Below the pieces are notes generated by a model that saw nothing but the letters and a program-made list of their open reading frames with translations, made no database searches and was not told the DNA's origin. The translations under genes and the position numbers were made by a program. A stretch of DNA of 10,680 nt, taken from Flemingiibacterium sp045534235 (GTDB taxonomy: Bacteria > Bacillota > Clostridia > Oscillospirales > CAG-272). Each line of letters starts with the position of its first letter. Within the stretch, counting starts at the first letter, position 1. This document shows, piece after piece, positions 1 to 6,039 of this stretch. The DNA lies in the NCBI GenBank assembly GCA_045534235.1, contig JAZSJI010000078.1, forward strand, positions 1 to 10,680, written 5' to 3'.

Positions 1-44
1 TCCTTGCCCTTTAGACGGTAAAAGTATTCGTTGATTTGAAGCAT
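1..44 (-). CDS. 5' end of an unidentified gene (partial)
   Basis: On the minus strand an ATG at 44-42 opens a frame of 14 codons reading MLQINEYFYRLKGK that runs off the left edge of the window. A clear Shine-Dalgarno (gcgaggtga on the minus strand, complement of 49-57) sits just upstream, and a good sigma-A promoter lies at 62-90. These signals make a real gene start likely although almost none of the protein is visible. It is divergent from the KDG operon, so it may belong to the same uronate-catabolic locus as a regulator, transporter or enzyme, but that is inference from position only. The 14 residues are too few to assign a family. Confidence 0.7.
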   Translation of the reverse strand, partial: MLQINEYFYRLKGK

Positions 45-60
45 AATATCACCTCGCTAT

Positions 61-102
61 AATTGTACAGCAATTCAAGTTAAAAATCAAGCAATTTTTG
101 CT
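61..102. promoter_or_regulatory. Inverted repeats between divergent promoters, candidate operator
   Basis: Two short inverted repeats lie within the divergent promoter region: AATTG-N5-CAATT (61-75), which covers the leftward -10 box, and AGCAA-N3-TTGCT (90-102), which touches the leftward -35 box and ends two bases before the rightward one. A repressor bound here could control both directions. The repeats are visible, but the region is AT-rich and such repeats can arise by chance; no known operator consensus was recognised. Confidence 0.3.
62..90 (-). promoter_or_regulatory. Sigma-A promoter of the leftward gene
   Basis: Read on the minus strand, a -35 box TTGATT (complement of 90-85) is followed after exactly 17 bases by a -10 box TACAAT (67-62). 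The start codon of the leftward gene is about 18 bases downstream of the -10 box, so the leader would be very short. Hexamers and spacing are seen directly; activity is inferred. Confidence 0.6.
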
Positions 103-103
103 A

Positions 104-132
104 TTTACATTTTTGAGGTTGGCGTGTATGAT
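104..132 (+). promoter_or_regulatory. Sigma-A promoter of the eda-propeller-kdgK operon
   Basis: A -35 box TTTACA (104-109) and a -10 box TATGAT (127-132) are separated by exactly 17 bases, each differing from consensus at one position. The expected transcript start is near 139-140, immediately before the Shine-Dalgarno at 139-147. It is back to back with the leftward promoter at 62-90, with 13 bases between the two -35 boxes. Confidence 0.65.
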
Positions 133-153
133 TAAGTTGAGGGAGGGATTACT

Positions 154-804
154 ATGGATCTGTTTTATGAAAAATTCGGCGATGCACTAAAGGCGGTCGG
201 TATAATACCTGTAATATCCGTTGCAAATGAGGGCGAACTTGACACGCTTATGGGCGCTGTTACTGTAACACCCGTTAGGTGCATCGAGATAACCCTGCGA
301 AACGATTTTGCACCGAGGGCTATCGCGCTCGTCAAGGAAAAATATCCGCAAATTATTGTCGGCGCGGGTACGGTTACGTCAAAGGAACGCCTTGAAACGG
401 CAATTGAAAGCGGCGCGGATTTCTGTGTTTCGCCGTGGCTTGATACAGAGCTTATTAAGCTGGCGCAGTCGCGCGGAATGCTGTTTTTGCCTGGTGTTGC
501 TACTCCGACCGAGGCGTATATGGCAAGCGAGCTTGGAATAACTACCGTTAAGCTTTTTCCTGCGGAGGCTATGGGTGGCACCGGCGTTTTAAAGCTTTAC
601 GCGGGAGCACTTGCCGACAACGTATTCATTCCGACGGGCGGCATAACTATGGATAATTTAGGCAAATATTTGAGTCAAAAAAACGTGCTTGCCTGCGGCG
701 GAAGCTTTATGGCTCCGAAGGATATGCTTGCTGCGGGGGACAGCGCGGCTGTCAGAGATCGCATTATGAAATGCATTTCAATATATGAGCAGGAGCGAAA
801 ATAA
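154..804 (+). CDS. eda: KDPG/KHG aldolase
   Basis: This 216-residue protein is a class I aldolase of the KDPG/KHG family (TIM barrel, usually about 205-215 aa). It cleaves 2-keto-3-deoxy-6-phosphogluconate to pyruvate and glyceraldehyde-3-phosphate in the cytosol, and many members also act on 4-hydroxy-2-oxoglutarate. The general base Glu45 lies in IEITLRN, the Schiff-base Lys133 in TVKLFPAE, with the phosphate-binding stretch VGAGTV at 69-74 and TGGI at 161-164. Glu45 and Lys133 fall at the numbers known for E. coli Eda. The start is fixed by gagggaggg (139-147), six bases before the ATG. It is the first gene of an operon with the propeller gene (one-base gap) and kdgK, which supplies its substrate, so a role in uronate or KDG breakdown is well supported. 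Confidence 0.95.
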   Translation: MDLFYEKFGDALKAVGIIPVISVANEGELDTLMGAVTVTPVRCIEITLRNDFAPRAIALVKEKYPQIIVGAGTVTSKERLETAIESGADFCVSPWLDTELIKLAQSRGMLFLPGVATPTEAYMASELGITTVKLFPAEAMGGTGVLKLYAGALADNVFIPTGGITMDNLGKYLSQKNVLACGGSFMAPKDMLAAGDSAAVRDRIMKCISIYEQERK

Positions 805-805
805 A

Positions 806-1948
806 ATGGCAAAGAGAACTAACGAAGAGTGGCGTCATATTATGATTGACCACAGGGTTTGCGTGAGCGACACCGCAAATCTTACCTCGTCGAGCGCACC
901 TATAAGCTGCTTTGACGGCGAGCGCGGTATGCTGTATACCCCGTATCACGCAGGCAGAAGAAGCTATGGCGAGCAGTTCAGCACGATGATGCTTATGAAG
1001 ATGCCGATAATGCAGCCACACAAGGCAGAAAACCTCGTTCTTATCGACAGCGGCGACATTATCGACGGCGTTACTTATATAAATCCGGTCGATGCAAGCT
1101 CTATTTTCTGGCAAGGTAAGGTCAGAATATATTTCCTTGCAAATTCGAGCGAATATTATTATTTGGATTTTGATCCGGAAACGAACACAATGTCTAAAAT
1201 AAAGCCGATTATGTGTAAGTTCAGCCCGGACGGCGAGGCACTTAAGCTTACCAAAGAGGCAGTAGCAGAGTATCTTACGGCAAACGGTATGACTGATTTC
1301 AATCTGGATTTTGATCCAAGAGAAAACATCATAAACGTAGCAAAGCCGTGCTTTTATGAGGGCGCATACTACGGCTGCATTACGTCGGGCTGCTCGCAGC
1401 CGATTATATGGAAATGCACTGACGGATTTACATATGAGTTTCAGGGGATTATCCCGAAAATAGCATCGTACGAGTGTCAGATAGCAATAGTTAAGGGTGA
1501 TATGTACGCGCTTCTTCGTGCGGCAAAGGACTGCAATTATTATGTGTCGCACAATCTCGGCAAGACGTTCTGTGAAACTCCGACAAGAGTTCCGCTCGTT
1601 GAAACCCGTCCGCAGATGCTCGAGTACAACGGGCGCGTGCTTATGGCGTACTCCGCGTACGGGCTCAAGCCTAATTTAATGGGCCGCGACAGAAATAATA
1701 TCCGACTTATGCTCGGTGAGGGAGAGGACGTATCGAAGTATGAGGAGATATTTACCATCGTCGACAAGTACGGTATCGTATACTACGATATCATCAACTA
1801 CAAGGGCGAGCTGTTTATGATATGGTCCAACAGCGAGCTTTATCCCGATAAGCCGCACGGCGAAAGCGGTATCCGCGGCAAGGATGCGCTCTACTACGCA
1901 CGCCTTGGCGACCTTGCTGATTATTTCGAGGGTGAGGAGAATGACTGA
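806..1948 (+). CDS. Sialidase-fold beta-propeller protein of the KDG operon, function unknown
   Basis: The 380-residue protein resembles the BNR/sialidase superfamily of five- or six-bladed beta-propellers. An Asp-box-like motif SHNLGKTF is at 248-255 (usual pattern S-x-D-x-G-x-T-F/W, here with Asn for Asp), and strands of the type Y-x-G-x-L recur, for example YNGRVLMAYS near 273-282 and YKGELFMIWS further on. Arg268 in ETRPQ is a candidate substrate-binding arginine. There is no signal peptide or membrane segment, so it should act in the cytosol, unlike secreted sialidases. An in-frame ATG at 785 exists, but AGGAG (791-795) lies between it and the ATG at 806, so 806 is chosen. The gene sits one base from both eda and kdgK and must be cotranscribed. 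A hydrolase, lyase or epimerase acting on a uronic-acid sugar feeding KDG formation is possible; this is inference, and automated labels such as exo-alpha-sialidase would be unsafe. Confidence 0.85.
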   Translation: MAKRTNEEWRHIMIDHRVCVSDTANLTSSSAPISCFDGERGMLYTPYHAGRRSYGEQFSTMMLMKMPIMQPHKAENLVLIDSGDIIDGVTYINPVDASSIFWQGKVRIYFLANSSEYYYLDFDPETNTMSKIKPIMCKFSPDGEALKLTKEAVAEYLTANGMTDFNLDFDPRENIINVAKPCFYEGAYYGCITSGCSQPIIWKCTDGFTYEFQGIIPKIASYECQIAIVKGDMYALLRAAKDCNYYVSHNLGKTFCETPTRVPLVETRPQMLEYNGRVLMAYSAYGLKPNLMGRDRNNIRLMLGEGEDVSKYEEIFTIVDKYGIVYYDIINYKGELFMIWSNSELYPDKPHGESGIRGKDALYYARLGDLADYFEGEEND

Positions 1949-1949
1949 T

Positions 1950-2972
1950 ATGAAAAAAGTAATAGGCTTTGGCGACTACATTATGCGCCTCAATCCCGAA
2001 GGGTACTTAAAGTTTATTCAGGCAAACAAGTTCGAGGTGTTCTATACAGGCGCGGAGGCTAACGTTTGCACCTCGCTCTCGTATATGGGAGTTCCAACAG
2101 AGTTTGTTACAAAGCTGCCGGACAATTTAATTTCCGAGTGTGCTCTCTCTACGCTCAAAAAGTTCTCCGTAGGTACAGATCATATTGCTTTTGGCGGCGA
2201 GAGAATAGGTATATTTTACCTTGAAAAGGGAGCGTCGCAAAGACCGTCGAAGATAGTTTACGACCGCAAGCACTCCGCATTCTGTGAGTCGACGGTGTGG
2301 GATTATAACTGGGAAGAAATAATGACGGATGCCGGTCATTTTCATTTTACCGGAATCACGCCTGCGCTTGGCGGAGCGCTTCCCGAAATTTGCCTTGAAG
2401 CGTGCAAAACGGCAAAGAAGCTTGGGTTGACTGTAAGCTGTGACCTTAACTACCGCAAAAATCTTTGGACACGTATCGAGGCGAAGGCTACTATGGAGAA
2501 GCTCCTCGAATACGTCGACGTTCTTATCGCAAACGAGGAGGACGCAGCAGACGTTCTCGATATACACGCATCCGATACGGACATCATTTCGGGAAAATTA
2601 AGCCGCGAGGGCTACATAGAGGTAGCGGATAAGATCGCGAAAAAATACAATATCGGTACGGTTGCGATCACTTTGCGAAAAAGCATCAGCGCGTCTGATA
2701 ACGATTGGTCAGCGCTTCTGTATAGGGACGGTAAGGCGTATTTCTCAAAGGAATACCGTATTCACATCGTTGACCGCGTGGGCGGCGGTGACTCGTTTGG
2801 CGCGGGTCTTATATATGCTATTTTGAATGGCTTTGACGAGCAGAAAACTATCGAATATGCTGCCGCGGCATCCTGTCTCAAGCAGACGATAGAGCTTGAC
2901 GTCAACCTCTCGAAGCCCGCCGACATCCTCTCGCTTATGGGCGGTGACGGCTCGGGCAGAGTTCAAAGATAA
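1950..2972 (+). CDS. kdgK: 2-keto-3-deoxygluconate kinase, PfkB family
   Basis: This ribokinase/PfkB-family sugar kinase of 340 residues phosphorylates KDG with ATP to KDPG, the substrate of the aldolase encoded two genes upstream. The N-terminal FGDYIMRLNPEG, the substrate-side motif TGAEANV (33-39), FHFTGITPAL, VSCDLNYRKNLW and IANEEDAADV are typical of KDG kinases rather than fructokinases. The C-terminal PfkB signature GGGDSFGAG is at 278-286 with catalytic base Asp281. The frame is open upstream to 1884 and an ATG also occurs at 1941, but the Shine-Dalgarno GAGGAG (1934-1939) is one base from 1941 and ten from 1950, so MKKVIGFGDY at 1950 is the likely start. It is the last gene of the operon; a strong hairpin follows its stop codon. 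Confidence 0.92.
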   Translation: MKKVIGFGDYIMRLNPEGYLKFIQANKFEVFYTGAEANVCTSLSYMGVPTEFVTKLPDNLISECALSTLKKFSVGTDHIAFGGERIGIFYLEKGASQRPSKIVYDRKHSAFCESTVWDYNWEEIMTDAGHFHFTGITPALGGALPEICLEACKTAKKLGLTVSCDLNYRKNLWTRIEAKATMEKLLEYVDVLIANEEDAADVLDIHASDTDIISGKLSREGYIEVADKIAKKYNIGTVAITLRKSISASDNDWSALLYRDGKAYFSKEYRIHIVDRVGGGDSFGAGLIYAILNGFDEQKTIEYAAAASCLKQTIELDVNLSKPADILSLMGGDGSGRVQR

Positions 2973-2974
2973 AC

Positions 2975-3011
2975 GAAATACGCTCATTGCGGTAAGCGAT
3001 GAGCGTATTTC
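2975..3011. terminator. Bidirectional terminator between kdgK and spoIVB
   Basis: A perfect 13-bp inverted repeat, GAAATACGCTCAT (2975-2987) and ATGAGCGTATTTC (2999-3011), encloses an 11-base loop. It starts two bases after the kdgK stop codon and ends one base before the spoIVB stop codon on the other strand. The outer A/T pairs provide a T-rich tract in both directions. Its place between convergent genes supports shared termination. Confidence 0.8.
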
Positions 3012-3012
3012 T

Positions 3013-4050
3013 TTACTTTGCCGCAGACAGCATATTTTCGATAAATATACCGTATCCGCGCGTGGGATCGTTAACAAGCACGTGTGTGAGGGCGCCGACA
3101 AGCTTGCCGTTCTGTAAAATCGGTGAACCGCTCATTCCCTGAACTATGCCGCCAGTTTTTTCGAGCAGAGCAGGATCGGTAACGGTTACAACGAAGTTTT
3201 TTACGTTTCTGCCGGAGCGGTCGACGTCGCTTATCTTAACCGAATATTTGCAAACTCCCGTACCGTCTGTCGTGCACCAAAGCTCGGCGTCACCCTCGCA
3301 AATCTCGCCCGCGGCGGCAACCTCAACGGCTTCGTTTGACAGCCCCGTAGGATAGCTTGCAAATACTCCGTATACGCCGCATTCGGTATTACCAAAGAGC
3401 GTGCCTATTTTACCGGAGCTGAAATATCCCTTGAGCTCACCGGGAGCACCTGCTTGCCCTTTCGTGATACCGCTTATCGCGACGTTAACAACTGCCCCGC
3501 GTGTCAGCGGCGCAAGCTCGGTAGTGCCGGCCTCGCATATGCCGTGCCCAAGCCCTGCGAAGCTGCCGTCCTCGGGGTTTACGTACGTTACCGTACCGAT
3601 GCCTGCCGCACCGTCGCGTATCCAAAGACCTGCCTTATATTTGCCGTCCTCATTTGACAAAACGGGCTTGAGGTCGGTCGTGAACTCCTCGCTGCCGCGA
3701 CGTATAGTTACCTTTAGCGACGCGCCCTCGCTTGCCGCTACGATAGCGGATACATCTGTGACGGCGCTCACTCTTTTGCCGTCGAGCGCTAAAATTATAT
3801 CCTTTTCCAAAATGCCCGCGTCACGCGCAGGGCTGACGTCCTCGGTGCCGCATTTTACGTCTGCGATACCTACCACCGAAACACCCTCGGCGTAAAGCTT
3901 AACGCCGAACGGCACGCCGCCGGGTATAAGCCTTGTATTATCACTCGCCGCGTGAAGCACCGTGTGGCTGCCCGCGAGGACAAATATCAAAGCGGTGCAG
4001 ACTACCGATATAACGGCACGCGGCAAGCGTTTTTTATTTGCTATAATCAT
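3013..4050 (-). CDS. spoIVB: SpoIVB sporulation serine protease
   Basis: SpoIVB is the forespore-made S55-family protease that crosses into the intermembrane space and cuts the SpoIVFA complex, freeing the SpoIVFB protease to process pro-sigma-K. The 345-residue protein has basic residues then a membrane/signal segment at about 11-29, a PDZ domain at about 50-130, and the protease domain after it. The triad can be placed: His169 in GLGHG, Asp292 in TVTDPALLEKTGG and Ser307 in QGMSGSP. The 15-residue Asp-Ser spacing agrees with what I recall of the B. subtilis enzyme. The frame extends to 4140, but GGAG upstream of ATG 4050 (minus strand GGAGAAATTTACAATG) and the basic-hydrophobic N-terminus favour 4050. 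It is somewhat shorter than B. subtilis SpoIVB (about 425 aa). It commonly lies beside recN and spo0A; neither is here. No clear sigma-G promoter was seen. Confidence 0.95.
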   Translation of the reverse strand: MIIANKKRLPRAVISVVCTALIFVLAGSHTVLHAASDNTRLIPGGVPFGVKLYAEGVSVVGIADVKCGTEDVSPARDAGILEKDIILALDGKRVSAVTDVSAIVAASEGASLKVTIRRGSEEFTTDLKPVLSNEDGKYKAGLWIRDGAAGIGTVTYVNPEDGSFAGLGHGICEAGTTELAPLTRGAVVNVAISGITKGQAGAPGELKGYFSSGKIGTLFGNTECGVYGVFASYPTGLSNEAVEVAAAGEICEGDAELWCTTDGTGVCKYSVKISDVDRSGRNVKNFVVTVTDPALLEKTGGIVQGMSGSPILQNGKLVGALTHVLVNDPTRGYGIFIENMLSAAK

Positions 4051-4090
4051 TGTAAATTTCTCCAAGCTCCACATAATCAAAGGAGGCGAA

Positions 4091-4171
4091 AAACGCCGCG
4101 GATTTAATTTGCGCACGCTCGGCGTTTGTATGAGTAACAATATTTACGCCGCGAGGAACAAAGCGCGGCGT
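4091..4171 (-). promoter_or_regulatory. Attenuator-like leader of spoIVB
   Basis: On the minus strand, two hairpins lie between about 120 and 40 bases upstream of the spoIVB start. The first is ACGCCGCG/CGCGGCGT (arms 4171-4164 and 4153-4146, 10-base loop). The second pairs AAACGCCG (4127-4120) with CGGCGTTT (4098-4091) and runs directly into a run of five T, as in an intrinsic terminator. The inner arms (CGGCGT of the first, ACGCCG of the second) can pair with each other instead, helped by UUGU/ACAA inside the loop, which would break the terminator. The arms and T-run are visible; a regulatory switch is inference. It could simply stop leftward transcripts entering spoIVB. Confidence 0.4.
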
Positions 4172-4212
4172 TTTCAAAAAACGGCGAAAAAGTGATAAAA
4201 TTTTACACATTA

Positions 4213-4244
4213 TTAACACGCAATTCGGGAGCATATTTTATAAT
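4213..4244 (+). promoter_or_regulatory. Possible promoter of the phosphodiester glycosidase-tadA unit
   Basis: A perfect -10 hexamer TATAAT is at 4239-4244, forty bases before the GTG start. The best -35 candidate, TTAACA at 4213-4218, would leave a 20-base spacer, longer than usual, so the -35 assignment is weak. Confidence 0.4.
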
Positions 4245-4262
4245 GGTATGTAGTAAATTCAA
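4235..4262 (-). promoter_or_regulatory. Possible promoter of spoIVB
   Basis: On the minus strand, TTGAAT (4262-4257) and TAAAAT (4240-4235) are 16 bases apart, a plausible sigma-A promoter overlapping the rightward -10 box. A CATTATA string here also fits the sigma-G -10 pattern, but no matching -35 lies at 17-18 bases. A transcript from here would contain the whole attenuator-like leader. Confidence 0.3.
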
Positions 4263-4283
4263 AAACGATTGGAGGAGAGCATT

Positions 4284-5408
4284 GTGACAGAGAGCAAGCG
4301 CTCGCCGAAAAAAGGCAACGCATTTTTGCGTATTATTCGCAAAAAACGCGTGCTTATACCGCTTATTATACTCATACTTATCATAGCGGCGTATCTGACC
4401 TTCGTATTTTCGGGCATACCGTTTATAAAATATTGGCGCACGATATATATTGAAACCGCTATGACCACAGCAGACCATCAATGGCTTGCGACGGCATTTA
4501 TTCCGAAAAGTATAATTGACGAGGTAATGGAGCAGATGACAGACACGTCCGAGGTTATCGGAGGCTCAGAGCATCTGACCGACGATGGCAAAACGGACGA
4601 TGAGCCTGACGAGGACGATATTCTCGGCCAGAATAACCTTGTCGTCGGCGAGCCTGACTATGCGGGCTACAAGGTTCTCGTAAACGATATTGAACAGGGA
4701 ATAGTTATTTCCGAAATCGAGGGTGCGGCGTATAAGGGCTTTATGATGCTTATCGACGATCCTTCGCGCGTGTATCTCGGCACGACGCCGTATAAGCACG
4801 TTGAGGGACTTCGCATAAAGGCTATGATGGAGCACCACGGTGCTATTGCAGGCATCAACGCGAGCGGATTTTCCGATCCGAACGATTCGGGCCACGGCGG
4901 AGATATTATCGGCCTTTCCTATTCTGACGGCGAATATTGGGGACACGCGGTAAGCTTCTACGGCGCTGTGCTTTTGACTGACGACGATAAGCTCGTTGTC
5001 GGAAACGTAAAGGATTGGGAAAACTACAATATCCGTGCAGGTATACAGTTCGGTCCCGTTCTTATCGCGGACGGCGAGGCGCAGATACAAGGCTCGGGCG
5101 GCTACGGCATACAGCCGCGTACCGCTATCGGTCAACGCGAGGACGGCGTTATCGCGTTCCTTGTTATCGACGGCAGACAGCCTGCGTGGAGTATCGGCTG
5201 CACGATGGGTGATCTTACAGAGGTGCTTTTGAAATACGACATTGTGAACGCCGCGTGCTGTGACGGCGGCTCGTCGAGCGTGCTCGCGTATAACGGCGAG
5301 GTTATAAACAAAAACAGCTCGCTTAATCCCACCTACGGCAGACGGCTTCCGAACGCTTGGCTTGTCGCGCCGAAAACAAGCGCAGAGGTAAGCGGCGATG
5401 CAGAATGA
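4284..5408 (+). CDS. Membrane-anchored phosphodiester glycosidase (NAGPA/DUF2233) family protein
   Basis: The 374-residue protein has a short basic N-terminus, one hydrophobic anchor at about 23-43, an acidic linker (rich in Asp/Glu, roughly 80-115) and a C-terminal NAGPA domain. That domain is named for the human enzyme that uncovers mannose-6-phosphate by hydrolysing GlcNAc-1-phosphodiesters; bacterial members act on cell-surface or exopolysaccharide phosphodiesters. Family marks seen are INASGF (191-196), the QPRTAIG motif at 277-283, VIDGRQ and CDGGSSS with Asp327. The domain should lie outside the membrane. The start is taken as GTG 4284, seven bases after GGAGGAG (4271-4277); the alternative TTG at 4269 overlaps the ribosome site itself. 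The 3' end overlaps tadA by 11 bases, so the two are translationally linked. Substrate unknown; wall teichoic-acid-like or capsule polymers are possibilities only. Confidence 0.88.
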   Translation: MTESKRSPKKGNAFLRIIRKKRVLIPLIILILIIAAYLTFVFSGIPFIKYWRTIYIETAMTTADHQWLATAFIPKSIIDEVMEQMTDTSEVIGGSEHLTDDGKTDDEPDEDDILGQNNLVVGEPDYAGYKVLVNDIEQGIVISEIEGAAYKGFMMLIDDPSRVYLGTTPYKHVEGLRIKAMMEHHGAIAGINASGFSDPNDSGHGGDIIGLSYSDGEYWGHAVSFYGAVLLTDDDKLVVGNVKDWENYNIRAGIQFGPVLIADGEAQIQGSGGYGIQPRTAIGQREDGVIAFLVIDGRQPAWSIGCTMGDLTEVLLKYDIVNAACCDGGSSSVLAYNGEVINKNSSLNPTYGRRLPNAWLVAPKTSAEVSGDAE

Positions 5409-5856
5409 TGAAAAGTTTATGCGTCGTGCGCTCGAGCTGGCAGAAGAGGCGGCGAAGATCGGCGAGGTGCCGGTGGGTGCGGTGGTCGTGCTTGACGGAG
5501 AAATAATCGCCGAGGCGTACAACCGCCGTGAGTGTGACAAAAACGCTATCGCTCACGCGGAGCTGCTTGCTATCGACGCGGCTTGCAAAAAGCTTGGCGG
5601 TTGGCGGCTTCACAAGTGCGACTTATACGTAACGCTTGAGCCATGTCCGATGTGCGCGGGCGCGATAGTCAACTCGCGCATAAAACGCGTCATTATCGGC
5701 GCGAAGGATGCTAAAGCAGGCGCAATGGGAAGCGTGCTAAACCTTAATTTTTATCCGCTCAATCACAAGCCGGAAACAGTTTTCGGCGTGTGTGAGAGGG
5801 AAGCGTCGGCGATGCTACAGGAGTTCTTCCTGCGCCTTCGTGAAAAGCGCAAATAG
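5398..5856 (+). CDS. tadA: tRNA-specific adenosine deaminase
   Basis: TadA converts adenosine-34 to inosine in the anticodon of tRNA-Arg(ACG), an essential wobble change. The 152-residue protein carries the zinc deaminase motif: His53 and catalytic Glu55 in HAELLAI, and Cys83 and Cys86 in PCPMC, each offset by four from E. coli TadA. GAKDAKAGAMGSV follows, typical of TadA rather than of cytidine or guanine deaminases. The length is normal. The ATG at 5398 lies inside the end of the upstream glycosidase gene, with GAGG at 5385-5388 as ribosome site, which suggests coupled translation. It ends on TAG and a strong terminator follows, so TAG is a working stop codon in this genome. Confidence 0.95.
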   Translation: MQNDEKFMRRALELAEEAAKIGEVPVGAVVVLDGEIIAEAYNRRECDKNAIAHAELLAIDAACKKLGGWRLHKCDLYVTLEPCPMCAGAIVNSRIKRVIIGAKDAKAGAMGSVLNLNFYPLNHKPETVFGVCEREASAMLQEFFLRLREKRK

Positions 5857-5880
5857 TCAAAAAGACGAATATTTATGACA

Positions 5881-5917
5881 ACGCTCGGGAAAATCAACAT
5901 CTCGAGCGCGTTTTTTT
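5881..5917 (+). terminator. Intrinsic terminator after tadA
   Basis: A GC-rich stem CGCTCG (5882-5887) / CGAGCG (5903-5908) encloses a 15-base loop and is followed two bases later by seven T (5911-5917). It begins about 25 bases after the tadA stop. Confidence 0.8.
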
Positions 5918-5942
5918 GTAAAAAATTTATCCGTATTCGCAC

Positions 5943-5971
5943 TTGTAGATAGCTTTTTTTTATGATATAAT
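5943..5971 (+). promoter_or_regulatory. Promoter of the apgM-lepB-rbgA unit
   Basis: A consensus -10 TATAAT (5966-5971) is preceded at 17 bases by TTGTAG (5943-5948), a half-matching -35. A second TATAAT overlaps the next turn (5973-5978). The region is AT-rich and lies between the tadA terminator and the apgM start, where a promoter is needed. Confidence 0.6.
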
Positions 5972-5978
5972 ATATAAT

Positions 5979-6006
5979 GAATAGTTATGTTCCCACATAA
6001 CCATTC
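5979..6006 (+). promoter_or_regulatory. Hairpin or operator just downstream of the apgM promoter
   Basis: GTTATGT (5984-5990) and ACATAAC (5995-6001) pair perfectly around the loop TCCC, and after one mismatch (5983/6002) GAAT (5979-5982) pairs with ATTC (6003-6006). This 12-bp imperfect dyad covers the expected transcription start and early leader. It could be a repressor site or a 5' stabilising hairpin; there is no T-run, so it is not a terminator. Confidence 0.5.
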
Positions 6007-6039
6007 GTAACGACTTGATTTTGAAGGACAATATTTACT

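Noticed and set aside
1..44. The visible peptide end YRLKGK resembles the start of short-chain dehydrogenases (LKGKVALVTG).
   Set aside because: The next codon begins GA (Asp or Glu), not Val, so the resemblance breaks; 14 residues cannot support a family.
785..805. Upstream in-frame ATG for the propeller gene.
   Set aside because: The ribosome-binding AGGAG lies inside this extension, directly serving the ATG at 806.
764..1552. A long minus-strand open frame (262 codons) opposite eda and the propeller gene.
   Set aside because: It is rich in Cys and Arg in the manner of antisense frames, has no ribosome site, and overlaps two well-supported genes in the other direction.
806..1948. Propeller protein as a cytosolic oligogalacturonate lyase of the PL22 propeller type, which would suit the pathway.
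   Set aside because: I do not see the PL22 N-terminal pattern or its characteristic His-rich metal site; the Asp-box-like motif points to the sialidase superfamily instead.
4091..4171. A small RNA gene or tRNA between the divergent genes.
   Set aside because: No tRNA cloverleaf or conserved RNA family could be recognised; the arms are explained more simply as leader hairpins.
5857..6039. Small SRP RNA gene, which often follows tadA in Firmicutes.
   Set aside because: The gap is AT-rich and shows a terminator, a promoter and a hairpin, with no conserved SRP Alu or S-domain loop sequences.
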